From the NCBI RefSeq assembly GCF_019844075.1, contig NZ_CP081964.1:2046001-2110000 (forward strand): 64,000 nucleotides of DNA, given 5' to 3'. Made by a program: the position numbers and the translations under genes. How positions within the stretch are numbered: position 1 is the first letter of the stretch; each line of letters starts with the position of its first letter. The stretch is from Curtobacterium sp. TC1. Lineage in GTDB: Bacteria; Actinomycetota; Actinomycetes; Actinomycetales; Microbacteriaceae. This document shows, piece by piece, positions 17,168-25,873 of the stretch. Under the pieces are notes generated by a model, which had not been told where the DNA came from, ran no database searches, and was given only the letters and a program-made list of their open reading frames with translations.

Positions 17168-19240
17168 ATGACGGACCACGCGGCCACGGCGGCCCAGGAG
17201 TTCCTCCGCACGCACGACGAACGGCTCCGCGCCCTGGTCGACCGGGTGGTGCCGGCGGACGAGTACCCGTCGGCGTCCGAGGCCGGCGCGCTCGCCTTCC
17301 TGGCCGGGATCCTGGTCGACCGGCCGGACTGGCTGGACCGCCTCCGGGTCGTCGTCGAGCACGCGGACGACCACGACGGCGTCGACGGCGCCGCCGACGA
17401 GCAGGATCCGGACTGGACCTGGTTCGCCGAGCTCGTCGCCGCGGGCTACTACGCCGACGCAGGCAACGGCGGGAACGCGGGGGAGCGGTCCTGGGAGATG
17501 GTGGGGTGGCAGCCCGGTCCGCCGGACGGCTGGAGCGTGCCGGTCCCGGTGTCGACCGCCGTCCCCTCGGTCGTGCACCCGTCGCAGCTGGCCGACCGGT
17601 ACGACGCGGTCGTCGTCGGGTCGGGCGCCGGCGGGGGCGTCGCCGCGTGCGGGCTCGCCGAGTCCGGGCGGCGCGTGCTCGTCGTCGAGGCCGGTGGGTG
17701 GCCCGGCACCGCGGACCTCAGCCGGGACCACATCCGGAACCCGCGGTCGAGCTGGGGCGTGGCACCGCTGTCCGGGCCGTCGGACGTCGGGAACCCGCGC
17801 ACGGTGGCGGACGGGCGGGAGCTGCTGGTGCTCCGGCCGTCGTCGCCGGGGTGGCACAACAACGCGGCCACGGCCGGGGGCGGCACCCGGGTCTACGGCG
17901 CACAGGCGTGGCGGTTCGGACCGCGGGACTTCACGATGGCGTCGACGTACGGGGTGCCGGACGGCAGCAGCCTGGCCGACTGGCCGTTCGGCTACGACGA
18001 ACTCGAGCCCTGGTACGAGCGCGCCGAGTGGGAGGTCGGGGTCAGCGGGGGCGACGTCGACGGTCCGTGGTCCGGGGAGCGCTCGCGCGCGCGACCGATG
18101 CCACCGCTGCCGTCCGGCGCCGCTCGGGACCGGCTCGCCGGCGCCGCGAACGCGCTCGGCATCTCGACGGTGCACGTCCCGCTCCTGATCAACTCGACGC
18201 CGTACCTGGGCCGCCGGGCCTGCGGGCAGTGCGGCATGTGCGTGGGGTTCGCCTGCCCCGTCGACGCCAAGAACGGCAGCCAGAACACGATGCTGAGCCG
18301 GGCGTTCACCACCGGGAACGCGTCGATCGTGCTCGAGGCCCGCGTCGCCCGGCTGCGGACGGACGGCGCGGGTCGCGTGGTCGGCGTCACGATCGTCGGC
18401 ACGGTCGACGGCCACGACTGGCGGACCGATGTGGACGCGGCCGAGGTCGTGGTCGCGGCCGGGGCGGTGGAGTCGGCACGGCTCCTGCTGAACAGCCGGA
18501 GCGACCAGGAACCCGACGGCATCGGCAACGGCACGGACCAGGTCGGTCGGCACCTGCAGGGTCACGTCTACGGCGGCGCGATGGGGGTCTTCGACGACGT
18601 GGTGGACGACGGTCTCGGACCGGGACCGTCGATCGCCACCACCGACTACCGGCACGGCGTGCCCGGGCAGATCGGTGGCGGGATCCTGGCGAACGAGTTC
18701 ATCGCGACGCCGTCGAACACCTACCAGTACCTCGTCGGCACGGGGCTCGTCCCACGTACCGGGCTCGACGGCAAGCACGCGATGCGGGACCTGGCGCGGC
18801 GCAGCCTGCGGATCACGGGGCCGATCCAGGAGGTCACCACGGCCGACGCCCGCGTCCGGGTGGACCCGGCCGTGACGGACCGGTACGGCATCCCGGTGGC
18901 GTCGTTCAGCGGTGGTGTCCACCCCGAGGACGTCCGCGCACGCGACCACACCAGCGCCCGCAGCGGCGACTGGCTGCGAGCCGCCGGTGCCACCCGCGTC
19001 GCCGAGCTGCACGGCCCGGTCCACGGCACGAGCGGCGGACAGCACCAGGCCGGCACGCTCCGGATGGGGGCGGACCCGGCGACGTCGGTGGTCGATCCGT
19101 CCGGCCGGGTGTGGGGGCACGACAACCTGCGCGTCACCGACGGCTCGGTGCACGTCACGAACGGCGGCGTCAACCCGGTCCTGACCATCCTGGCGACCGC
19201 GATGCGGACGGTCGACGCGATGGTCGCGGCCGGTCCGTGA
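17168..19240 (+). CDS. GMC oxidoreductase with N-terminal gluconate-dehydrogenase-subunit-3-like region
   Basis: A 690-residue flavoprotein. The first ~130 residues (LVDRVVPADEYPSASEAGAL, WFAELVAAGYYAD) look like gluconate 2-dehydrogenase subunit 3. From about residue 145 a GMC flavin domain begins with VVVGSGAGGGVAA. CGQCGMCVGFACPVDAK, a Cys-rich loop also present in gluconate 2-dehydrogenase large subunits, is near 353. The GMC C-terminus has GTSGGQHQAGTLRMG and the active-site segment HVTNGGVNPVLTI. It probably oxidises a sugar or sugar acid. GGGAGGCAGG precedes ATG 17168; GTG 17132 is an in-frame alternative. No Tat signal or cytochrome partner is visible, so the electron acceptor is unclear. 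Confidence 0.85.
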   Translation: MTDHAATAAQEFLRTHDERLRALVDRVVPADEYPSASEAGALAFLAGILVDRPDWLDRLRVVVEHADDHDGVDGAADEQDPDWTWFAELVAAGYYADAGNGGNAGERSWEMVGWQPGPPDGWSVPVPVSTAVPSVVHPSQLADRYDAVVVGSGAGGGVAACGLAESGRRVLVVEAGGWPGTADLSRDHIRNPRSSWGVAPLSGPSDVGNPRTVADGRELLVLRPSSPGWHNNAATAGGGTRVYGAQAWRFGPRDFTMASTYGVPDGSSLADWPFGYDELEPWYERAEWEVGVSGGDVDGPWSGERSRARPMPPLPSGAARDRLAGAANALGISTVHVPLLINSTPYLGRRACGQCGMCVGFACPVDAKNGSQNTMLSRAFTTGNASIVLEARVARLRTDGAGRVVGVTIVGTVDGHDWRTDVDAAEVVVAAGAVESARLLLNSRSDQEPDGIGNGTDQVGRHLQGHVYGGAMGVFDDVVDDGLGPGPSIATTDYRHGVPGQIGGGILANEFIATPSNTYQYLVGTGLVPRTGLDGKHAMRDLARRSLRITGPIQEVTTADARVRVDPAVTDRYGIPVASFSGGVHPEDVRARDHTSARSGDWLRAAGATRVAELHGPVHGTSGGQHQAGTLRMGADPATSVVDPSGRVWGHDNLRVTDGSVHVTNGGVNPVLTILATAMRTVDAMVAAGP

Positions 19241-19276
19241 CCGCACGACCGTGCCCCCACCGGTACGGTGGCGTCC

Positions 19277-20656
19277 GTGACCGACGACCCTGAAGCCGCC
19301 ATCGCCCAGCACGTCCACGATGCCTGGGACGGTTCCCTGCGACTCGTGCACATCACGATCTCCGACGAGGACGGCGACGCCTACCCCGGGCAGGACGTCG
19401 ACCGGTGGGTGATCGACGTCCGGGTGCCGATCACCGACGACGAGGCCGAGGCGGTGTCGGTCGCCGAGGTCACCGCCTACACGAGCCGGTCGCCGGAGTC
19501 GGTCGAGGCGCTGGTGCTCGGCTACCAGGTGTCCGACGTCGACGGGGACTTCGCCGCCGCGATCGTCGTCCCCGACGCCACCGGCGAGACCTTCCTGTCG
19601 CTGCAGACGCACGCAGCCGAGATGCTCGGCAAGCCGGACCTGCTCGCGCTGGACCGGGTCACCGTGCGTCCGGCCTACCGCGCGCTGCCCGGGCTCGTCC
19701 CCGCCCTGGTCGACGCCGTGCGGCGTGGTCCCGCCGGCCGCTCGGCATCGTGGGTGCTCGCGGACCCCTCGGTCTGGAACGTGCCGTTCGGTGACCAGGA
19801 CCGTGCGGCCGGCGAGTTCGTCCAGTGGGCGGACACGACCGTGCTCGCATCGATGAACGCGGACCACGAGGACCTGGAGCGGTTGGCCGCCGTACCCCCG
19901 GCCGGCGGCGTCGTCATGGGTTCCCGATCGGACGAGGTGCACCTCGGCGACGCGCTGGACGAGGCGTTGGCGCGCCCGGCGATCGCGGTGGCGTTCGACC
20001 TGCCGCCGAAGCTGCCGGCGAGCATCTGGGCAGCCGCCCCCGAGGACGTGCACGGCGTGCACCCCGACGAGACCACGGGGTCCATCACCGTCGAGACGCA
20101 CGACGAGCAGCTCGAGGTCGTCGGCTCGCCGGGCACGGCGCCGCAGCTGGTCGGGACCTCGGCCTCGGCCGACGCCGCGACGCAGGACTGGCTCCGCGCC
20201 GTGCACCAGCGGTGGTGGCAGTACGAGCCCGGACTGCACGACCGCATCCACGAGGTCGTCGACGAGTACCTGACGTCCGGCGAGGTCGAGTCCGTCACCG
20301 ACGAACGCGCACCGCACCTGCACGCACCGGACCTGCCCGTGTTCCGCACCGAGTGGCCCGGCATCGGTGAGGTGCACCTGGAGCCGCTCGGCGAGGACAC
20401 CGAGCCCGTCGTGTACGACGCCGTGCTCGAGGTCGGCGACAGCCACGACCACATCGGCGCCGTCATCGTGCACGAGTCAGGACACGTCCGTGCGTCCCTG
20501 CACGACGAGTGGAACCCCGGCCTGACGGACGTGGGTGGCGCGCTCACCCACCTGATCAGCCTCGGGGCGGGGGAGTTCTTCGCGGACGCGCTGCACGACG
20601 AACTGTCGGCCGGCGCCGAGCACGCGATCCTGACGGGCGACGTGCGCGGACACTGA
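19277..20656 (+). CDS. Conserved-looking hypothetical protein, function unknown
   Basis: A 459-residue soluble acidic protein; I do not recognise a domain. It has no signal peptide or membrane helix and is rich in Asp, Glu and Ala. The middle contains LPPKLPASIWAAAPEDVHGV and the C-terminal part GAVIVHESGHVRASLHDEW and AGEFFADALHDELSAG. A TACGGT box (19264-19269) lies 7 nt before GTG 19277, the spacing of a leaderless start; the in-frame GTG at 19268 overlaps that box and is less likely. It follows the GMC gene after 36 nt but seems to have its own promoter. Confidence 0.75.
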   Translation: MTDDPEAAIAQHVHDAWDGSLRLVHITISDEDGDAYPGQDVDRWVIDVRVPITDDEAEAVSVAEVTAYTSRSPESVEALVLGYQVSDVDGDFAAAIVVPDATGETFLSLQTHAAEMLGKPDLLALDRVTVRPAYRALPGLVPALVDAVRRGPAGRSASWVLADPSVWNVPFGDQDRAAGEFVQWADTTVLASMNADHEDLERLAAVPPAGGVVMGSRSDEVHLGDALDEALARPAIAVAFDLPPKLPASIWAAAPEDVHGVHPDETTGSITVETHDEQLEVVGSPGTAPQLVGTSASADAATQDWLRAVHQRWWQYEPGLHDRIHEVVDEYLTSGEVESVTDERAPHLHAPDLPVFRTEWPGIGEVHLEPLGEDTEPVVYDAVLEVGDSHDHIGAVIVHESGHVRASLHDEWNPGLTDVGGALTHLISLGAGEFFADALHDELSAGAEHAILTGDVRGH

Positions 20657-20686
20657 CGTCAGCGGGTCTCGCGTCAGCGGGTCTCG
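20657..20686. repeat. 15-bp tandem duplication
   Basis: CGTCAGCGGGTCTCG occurs twice without a gap (20657-20671, 20672-20686), just downstream of the stop codon. It looks like a simple duplication; no role is apparent. Confidence 0.7.
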
Positions 20687-20723
20687 AAGCCGCGCAGCTG
20701 ATCCGCTCGTCGCCGCGCGTCGC

Positions 20724-20930
20724 TCAGACGGGCCGGTAGATCGCGATCGGCGGAGCCTGGTCGTCCCCGTCGTCGTGCGCGCCCCCGGTGGCGAGCCAGG
20801 TCCGCCCCTCGTGCTCGATCGTGGTCGGCAGGTCGCCGTGCACCAGGATGCGGATGGCGGGGGCGTCGCCGTCGATCAGGTCGACGCCGTGGGCTTCGGT
20901 CCCACCCGGGTTGTCGTGCACGTAGCTCAT
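20724..20930 (-). CDS. Small hypothetical protein (68 aa)
   Basis: Short acidic protein beginning MSYVHDNPGGTEAHG and ending PPIAIYRPV. The middle, IRILVHGDLPTTIEHEGRTW, reads like a small beta-rich domain. GGGAGGAG lies about 12 nt before ATG 20930; longer in-frame starts add Arg-rich sequence of unlikely coding character. No signal peptide or membrane segment. It stands alone between the hypothetical gene and the tRNA. Function unknown. Confidence 0.6.
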   Translation of the reverse strand: MSYVHDNPGGTEAHGVDLIDGDAPAIRILVHGDLPTTIEHEGRTWLATGGAHDDGDDQAPPIAIYRPV

Positions 20931-21045
20931 GCACCGATCGAACTCCTCCCCGCCTGAGGACCGCCCGCGCCGGCAGCACCGCGCCCCGAGTCCGCCGGAC
21001 ACGCCCGGATTCGCCGCAGAACACGTCGGTCGGTCCGGGATCGGG

Positions 21046-21051
21046 TACAGT
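21046..21051 (+). promoter_or_regulatory. -10 box of the tRNA-Gly gene
   Basis: TACAGT lies 31 nt upstream of the tRNA start; no clear -35 can be named. Confidence 0.4.
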
Positions 21052-21082
21052 CGACTCCGCACGGCCGACACGGCGTGCGAAT

Positions 21083-21154
21083 GCGGATGTGGCGCAGTGG
21101 TAGCGCATCACCTTGCCAAGGTGAGGGTCGCGAGTTCGAATCTCGTCATCCGCT
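21083..21154 (+). tRNA. tRNA-Gly (anticodon GCC)
   Basis: Cloverleaf read by eye: acceptor GCGGATG/CATCCGC, D-arm around GCGC...GCGC, anticodon stem CACCT/AGGTG around loop TGCCA with anticodon GCC, and T-arm with GTTCGAATC. The discriminator is T and no CCA is encoded. It reads GGC and GGU glycine codons. A strong terminator follows immediately. Confidence 0.95.
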
Positions 21155-21156
21155 CG

Positions 21157-21209
21157 GACAGAACAGGACCCCCGGGGTTGCTCGACGGAGCAGCACCGGG
21201 GGTTCTGTC
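21157..21209 (+). terminator. Terminator of tRNA-Gly
   Basis: Long hairpin: GACAGAAC pairs with GTTCTGTC and ACCCCCGG with CCGGGGGT, starting two bases after the tRNA. Confidence 0.75.
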
Positions 21210-21416
21210 GTCTCCGGGCGCCGCACGCGGCGCATCCGGGGGCGCAGGCTTCGGGTACCCGCGCCCGCCGGACGCAGAGGCCGCACTGCCCCGGGTGGAG
21301 ACGCCGGGTGGGTGGCCCGGCGATGTCCCGGAGAGTCATCCGGAGCATCGCCGTCCACGGATTGGACCCCAGTTCGGGTCGTGCGGAAAGCCGCAAGAAC
21401 TCCGCAGGACACGCCG

Positions 21417-21698
21417 CTACGGGTTGCTCTCACCGAGTCGCTCGGGTAGTGAAGCCGCTGCGGCCCGGGTACCCGGCAGTCCGACCCACCGGTTCGCCCC
21501 GGCCTCGACGACCGTCACGAGCACGGTGTCGCAGTCACGACAGCGGGCGACGGAGCCCATCGCCGTGCGGTAGACCGCGGTGCGCGCGACCGAGCCGAGC
21601 GAGCCGCAGCCCCCGCAGCAGAGCACCGTCACGGTCGGTTCCGCACCGAGCACCTCCGACAGGACGCCCGCGAGCGCGTTGCCGTCCACGACCGTCAT
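21417..21698 (-). CDS. Small zinc-ribbon-like protein (DUF6510-type)
   Basis: A 93-residue protein with a Cys-rich cluster CCGGCG at about 30-35 and CRDC at about 53-56, forming a likely zinc ribbon. The C-terminus carries NRWVGLPGTRAAAA. Size and position after a sulfite-oxidase-like enzyme and its reductase match the DUF6510 family, though the family name is from memory. Start overlaps the reductase stop by one base, so the three genes form one operon. Confidence 0.7.
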   Translation of the reverse strand: MTVVDGNALAGVLSEVLGAEPTVTVLCCGGCGSLGSVARTAVYRTAMGSVARCRDCDTVLVTVVEAGANRWVGLPGTRAAAASLPERLGESNP

Positions 21699-22501
21699 CA
21701 GCTGCCCCCGAAGCGTTCGGCACGGACGTCGGTGGTGTCGTGCCCGAGCTCGGCGAGCCAGCGGAGCACCTGCTCGACGAAGGGCGTCGACCCGCACACG
21801 TAGACGAGCGCGCCGACGTCCGGTGGGAAGACCGCGGTGGCGAGGGCGTCGCGGGTCAGCCGCCCCGCGGGCACGTCGGACCCGGGGGGAGCGGTTCGGC
21901 TGTACACGGTGGTGACCTCGAGCGGGGCCTCGGAGCCGACGGCCCGGTCGAGTTCTGCACGGAAGAAGACGTCGTCGGGAGTCCGGACGGCGACGAGCAA
22001 GCGGAACGGTGCGGGGTCCTCGGCCTCGGCGTGCGCGGTGACCATGGCGACGAGCGGCACGATGCCCGATCCGCCGGCGATCAACTGCACCGGCCGGGTG
22101 GACCCGCCGGGACGCCACACGAACCATCCGCCGAGGGGACCGTGCACCTCGAGCGCGTCGCCCACCTCGACCGCGTCGACCAGGAACGGGGACACCTCGC
22201 CGCCCTCGACACGGTCGACGGCGAGGACGACGTCGGTGCCGTCGCCGGCCGAGGCGATCGAGTAGGACCGGGAGGCCTGGTAGCCGTCCTCGGCCGTGAG
22301 CCGGAGGTCCAGGTGCTGGCCGGGCTCGTTCCCCGGCCACGTCGGGACGTCGAGGACGATCCGACGTGCGTTGGGGGTCTCACGCTCCACCGACGCGACC
22401 GTCGCGGGGTGCCAGGCCGGCCGCCTGCGGGGCGCGGGCCGACCGGCGGGCGCGATCCGGGCCTCCAGGTCGGTGGACTGGTCGGTGTCGGGAACCGTCA
22501 C
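21698..22501 (-). CDS. Ferredoxin-reductase-type FAD/NAD oxidoreductase
   Basis: A 267-residue oxidoreductase with an FAD domain (RSYSIASAG, about 93-101, binding FAD) and an NAD(P)H domain (LIAGGSGIVPLVAM, and C-terminal VYVCGSTPFVE). No 2Fe-2S domain is present. It is coupled by a GTGA overlap to the molybdoenzyme upstream and probably passes electrons to or from it. The first ~25 residues are Pro/Arg-rich and poorly conserved. Confidence 0.87.
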   Translation of the reverse strand: MTVPDTDQSTDLEARIAPAGRPAPRRRPAWHPATVASVERETPNARRIVLDVPTWPGNEPGQHLDLRLTAEDGYQASRSYSIASAGDGTDVVLAVDRVEGGEVSPFLVDAVEVGDALEVHGPLGGWFVWRPGGSTRPVQLIAGGSGIVPLVAMVTAHAEAEDPAPFRLLVAVRTPDDVFFRAELDRAVGSEAPLEVTTVYSRTAPPGSDVPAGRLTRDALATAVFPPDVGALVYVCGSTPFVEQVLRWLAELGHDTTDVRAERFGGS

Positions 22502-23091
22502 CAGTACCGCTCTTCCTTCCACGGGTCGCCGTGCAGGTTGTACCCCGCGTTCTCCCAGAACCCCGGCTCGTCCTCCGCCTGCATGACGATCCCGCTCACC
22601 CACTTCGCGCTCTTCCAGAAGTACAGGTGCGGCACGAGCAGGCGGGCCGGTCCGCCGTGTTCGGGCTCGAGCAGTTCGCCGTCGGCCTCGAACGCGATCC
22701 ACGCCTTGCCGTCCAGCAGCTCGTCGAGCGGGACGTTCGTCGTGTACCCACCGGTGCTGTGCACCATACAGAAGTCGAGCGAGGTCTCGACGTCCTCGAA
22801 CAGGCGGTCGAGGGGGACGCCGCGCCAGGGCATGTCGAGCTTGGTCCAGTGGGTGACGCAGTGGATGTCGACGGTGACGTCCTCGACACCGAGCGCTTGG
22901 ACCTCTTCCCACGTCCAGGTGTGCAGCCCGTTCTCCGTGCGGATCGAGAAGGTCCACGACTCGGGCTCGATCTCGGGTGTGGCTCCGGCCGACAGCACCG
23001 GCCAGTCGCGCACCAGGGTCTGGCCGGGCGGGAGGCGGGTGTCGTCGCGGTCGGCCCGGCGGCCACCGAACCCCCTGGTGAACGTCGCCAT
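22498..23091 (-). CDS. Sulfite-oxidase-like molybdopterin oxidoreductase
   Basis: A 197-residue single-domain Mo enzyme. The Mo-ligating Cys is in VDIHCVTHWTKLD, followed by WRGVPLDRLFEDV. HSTGGYTTNVPLDELLDG and PARLLVPHLYFWKSAKWV complete the core. There is no Tat signal, so it is cytoplasmic, unlike MsrP. An ATG with SD GAGGAGG was chosen. It heads an operon with a flavin reductase and a zinc-ribbon protein. Physiological substrate unknown; sulfoxides or N-oxides are possible. Confidence 0.88.
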   Translation of the reverse strand: MATFTRGFGGRRADRDDTRLPPGQTLVRDWPVLSAGATPEIEPESWTFSIRTENGLHTWTWEEVQALGVEDVTVDIHCVTHWTKLDMPWRGVPLDRLFEDVETSLDFCMVHSTGGYTTNVPLDELLDGKAWIAFEADGELLEPEHGGPARLLVPHLYFWKSAKWVSGIVMQAEDEPGFWENAGYNLHGDPWKEERYW

Positions 23092-23184
23092 GATCCTCCT
23101 CGGACGAGATGCTCCGATCATGCACCGCACCGAGGGCGTCCGTGTAACGACTTCGTAAACACTCGGGCCGACGGGGGCCAGGAC

Positions 23185-23226
23185 TTGGGGGATCGCCGGT
23201 CTCCCTCTATCGTTCACCGGAACGAT
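23185..23226 (+). promoter_or_regulatory. Promoter with overlapping TetR-type operator
   Basis: TTGGGG (23185-23190) and TATCGT (23208-23213) are spaced by 17 bp. A perfect palindrome ATCGTTC-ACCG-GAACGAT (23209-23226) overlaps the -10. The last gene of the operon encodes a TetR repressor, the likely binder. Confidence 0.65.
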
Positions 23227-23246
23227 TACAGGAGGGGTCACCCCGA

Positions 23247-24848
23247 ATGCAGCCCATCGTCCCCGAACCCCGGAACGCCCGCGGCCCGAGCCGTCGAGCG
23301 CTCCTCACCGGTGCCGCCGGTCTCGCCGGCCTCGGCCTGCTCACGCTCACCGGGTGCAGCTCCGGTGCGAACGCCGGCACCCCCACGATCCCCGAGGCGG
23401 CGGCCACCGGTGTGGCCCGACGCGGCGGTCGTCTGCGCATCGCGCGCCCGGCCGCCTCGGCCGCCGAGACGCTCGACTCCGCCAGCTCGCTGTCGGCCTA
23501 CGAGTACCTCGGCGCGCTGTACAACCGGCTCGTCAAGCTCGACGAACAGGGCACCACGGTGCCCGACCTCGCCGAGGAGTGGTCCGCGAACGCCGACGGC
23601 ACCGAGTGGACGTTCTCGCTCCGTCGCGGCGTGACCTTCCACGACGGGTCGCGCTTCACCGCGGACGACGCGATCGCGAGCATCCGGCACATCCTCGACG
23701 AGAAGACCGGCAGCCCGCAGGCCGGTGTCCTCGGCGAGGTGATGGACGCCGACTCGATGCGCGCGACCGACCCGTACACGCTGCGGTTCTCGCTGACCAA
23801 GCCGAACGCCGAGTTCCCGTCGCTGCTGACCGCCTACCAGTGCTACATCGTGCCGGCGGCCGCGATCGCCGACATCGGCCGAACCGGGATCGGTACCGGG
23901 CCCTTCAGGCTCTCGTCGTTCACGCCCGCCGGTGCCGGCAGCGTCGAGGCGTTCGACGACCACTTCGCCGGCCGCCCCGCGCTGGACGGCATCGACTTCT
24001 ACTCGATCCAGGACACCACAGCCCGGGTGAACGCGCTGCTCGCCGGGCAGATCGACCTGATCTCGCAGACGAACCTGGACTTCGCGACCGCGCGGGTGGT
24101 GTCGGCCTCCGACCGCGCCACCGTCGCCCGGTCGAAGAACGCCCAGTGGTACACGATCCCGATGCTCGCCACGAGCGACGAGTTCAGCGACCCGCGGGTG
24201 CGTCAGGCGATGAAGCTCGCCTACGACCCGCAGCAGATCGTCGACACCGCCCTGCAGGGCACCGGCTCGCCCGGGTGGGACAACCCGGTGCCGCCGCAGC
24301 TCGCCGCGTTCGTCGACGACCACCGCGAGTACGACCCGGACAAGGCGAAGGCGCTGCTCAAGCAGGCCGGCCACGAGGGGTTCCGGACGTCGATCTACAC
24401 GTCCAGCTACGAGTCGGTGTTCACGCCGATGGCGGTCGCCTACCGCGACGCCGTCGCCGATGCGGGCATCCACCTGACGGTCCGCAACGCGAGCTCGGAC
24501 TCGTACTACACGCAGATCTGGATGCAGAAGCCGCTCATGGTGAGCTACTGGTTCACCGGTCGGCCGATCGACCAGCTGCTCAACCAGATCTTCCGCACCG
24601 GGTCCTCCTACAACGAGAGCGCGTGGTCGAACGAGACCTTCGACGGGCTGCTCGACGACGCCCGCGCCGAGATGGACGACGCCAAGCGCCTCAGCCTCTA
24701 CCAGGACGCCCAACGGCTCGTCGTGGAGGACGGGGCGGACATGACGCCGATGTTCGGCGACCGGCTCGTGGGGCTCTCCCGCGACGTCGTGAACTACTCG
24801 GAGTACGGCTTCGAGTTCGACTACCTCCGGATCGGACTGCGCCGATGA
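23247..24848 (+). CDS. Peptide-type ABC transporter substrate-binding lipoprotein (SBP family 5)
   Basis: A 533-residue extracellular binding protein. The N-terminus has a twin-arginine-like SRRALLTGAAG followed by the lipobox LTGC, so it is lipid-anchored and may use Tat. SBP_bac_5 features include WTFSLRRGVTFHDGSRFTAD, TGPFRLSSFTP and DPRVRQAMKLAYD. The SD AGGAGGGG precedes the ATG. It opens a six-gene operon ending with a TetR gene. Probably binds a short peptide or peptide-like compound that the S15-type hydrolase then cleaves. Confidence 0.9.
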   Translation: MQPIVPEPRNARGPSRRALLTGAAGLAGLGLLTLTGCSSGANAGTPTIPEAAATGVARRGGRLRIARPAASAAETLDSASSLSAYEYLGALYNRLVKLDEQGTTVPDLAEEWSANADGTEWTFSLRRGVTFHDGSRFTADDAIASIRHILDEKTGSPQAGVLGEVMDADSMRATDPYTLRFSLTKPNAEFPSLLTAYQCYIVPAAAIADIGRTGIGTGPFRLSSFTPAGAGSVEAFDDHFAGRPALDGIDFYSIQDTTARVNALLAGQIDLISQTNLDFATARVVSASDRATVARSKNAQWYTIPMLATSDEFSDPRVRQAMKLAYDPQQIVDTALQGTGSPGWDNPVPPQLAAFVDDHREYDPDKAKALLKQAGHEGFRTSIYTSSYESVFTPMAVAYRDAVADAGIHLTVRNASSDSYYTQIWMQKPLMVSYWFTGRPIDQLLNQIFRTGSSYNESAWSNETFDGLLDDARAEMDDAKRLSLYQDAQRLVVEDGADMTPMFGDRLVGLSRDVVNYSEYGFEFDYLRIGLRR

Positions 24849-25873
24849 CGACCACGAACACGCCGTCGGACGTCTTCGTCCCCGTCCTCCGCCGGGTCGG
24901 CATCGCCGTGCTGACGGTGGTGCTCGCCTCGCTCTTCGTGTTCCTGGCCGTGCAGGCCCTGCCCGGGGACGTCGCGCAGCAGCTGCTCGGGCAGAACGCC
25001 ACGCCGGACGCCGTCAAGCAGCTGCGCGAGACCCTCGGCCTCGACCAGAACGTGTGGCTCCGCTACCTGCAGTGGCTCGGTGGTGCGGTGCACGGTGACT
25101 TCGGCACCTCGCTCGTCAGTGGCGAGGCCGTCGCGCCGACGCTGTTCACGGCCTTCCGCAACAGCATGCTCATCGCCGTGCCCGCCATGCTCGTCGGCGT
25201 CACCGTGTCCCTCACGCTCGGCGTCCTCGCCGGGGTCCGTCGCGGTCGCCCGTCCGACAAGGTCATCTCGATCGTCAGCCTCGTCGTGATGAGCGTTCCC
25301 GAGTTCATGGTCGCGACCGTGCTCGTGCTCCTCTTCGCGATCGGCCTGCCGGTCTTCCCCGCCGTCGTGCTGCGGGGGAGCGACGCCACCGTCGGCGAGC
25401 TGCTGCCGACGATCTGGTTGCCGATCATCGTGCTCACCCTCGCGATGGCCGCCTACATCGTCCGCACCGCGCGGTCCTCGACCATCGACGTGATGGCATC
25501 CGAGTTCGTCACCACGGCCGAGCTCAAGGGCCTGACGATGCGCCGCGTGGTCTGGAAGCACGCGGTGCCGAGCGCGCTCCTGCCGACGTTGAACGTCGTC
25601 GCGCTCAACGTCGCCTGGTTGCTCGGCGGGGTCGTCGTCGTCGAGAACGTCTTCAACTACCCGGGCATGGGCAAGCTCATGCTCGAGTCGGTCTTCAACC
25701 GCGACCTGCCGACGATCGAGGCGATCGCGCTCCTCAGCGCCGTCATCTACGTCGTCTGCAACCTCGCAGCCGACCTCGTCGCGCTCGCGCTCGACCCGAA
25801 GCTGCGGACCCGCCAGCGGCGACCCCGCACGCGCACCCGTCCGACGCGCAGCACCAGGAAGGCCGCCGCATGA
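24845..25873 (+). CDS. ABC transporter permease, DppB-like
   Basis: A 342-residue permease. The N-terminal part FVFLAVQALPGDVAQQLLG, GLDQNVWLRYLQWL and GDFGTSLVSGE are hallmarks of DppB/OppB. Six membrane helices follow, with the coupling loop ELKGLTMRRVVWKHAVPSA. The C-terminus is Arg/Thr-rich. ATGA overlaps with both neighbours. Confidence 0.92.
   Translation: MTTTNTPSDVFVPVLRRVGIAVLTVVLASLFVFLAVQALPGDVAQQLLGQNATPDAVKQLRETLGLDQNVWLRYLQWLGGAVHGDFGTSLVSGEAVAPTLFTAFRNSMLIAVPAMLVGVTVSLTLGVLAGVRRGRPSDKVISIVSLVVMSVPEFMVATVLVLLFAIGLPVFPAVVLRGSDATVGELLPTIWLPIIVLTLAMAAYIVRTARSSTIDVMASEFVTTAELKGLTMRRVVWKHAVPSALLPTLNVVALNVAWLLGGVVVVENVFNYPGMGKLMLESVFNRDLPTIEAIALLSAVIYVVCNLAADLVALALDPKLRTRQRRPRTRTRPTRSTRKAAA

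Noticed and set aside
16820..20473. A 1217-codon open frame on the - strand
   Set aside because: Antisense to pdxI, the GMC oxidoreductase and the next gene. The translation is Val/Arg/Asp/Gly-rich with no motifs.
20657..20686. Tandem 15-bp repeat considered as CRISPR or attachment site
   Set aside because: Only two copies and no spacer; the nearby tRNA has no duplicated 3' end, so there is no sign of integration.
21083..21154. tRNA-Gly as an integration site
   Set aside because: No integrase, phage gene or direct repeat of the tRNA 3' end is visible in the flanks.
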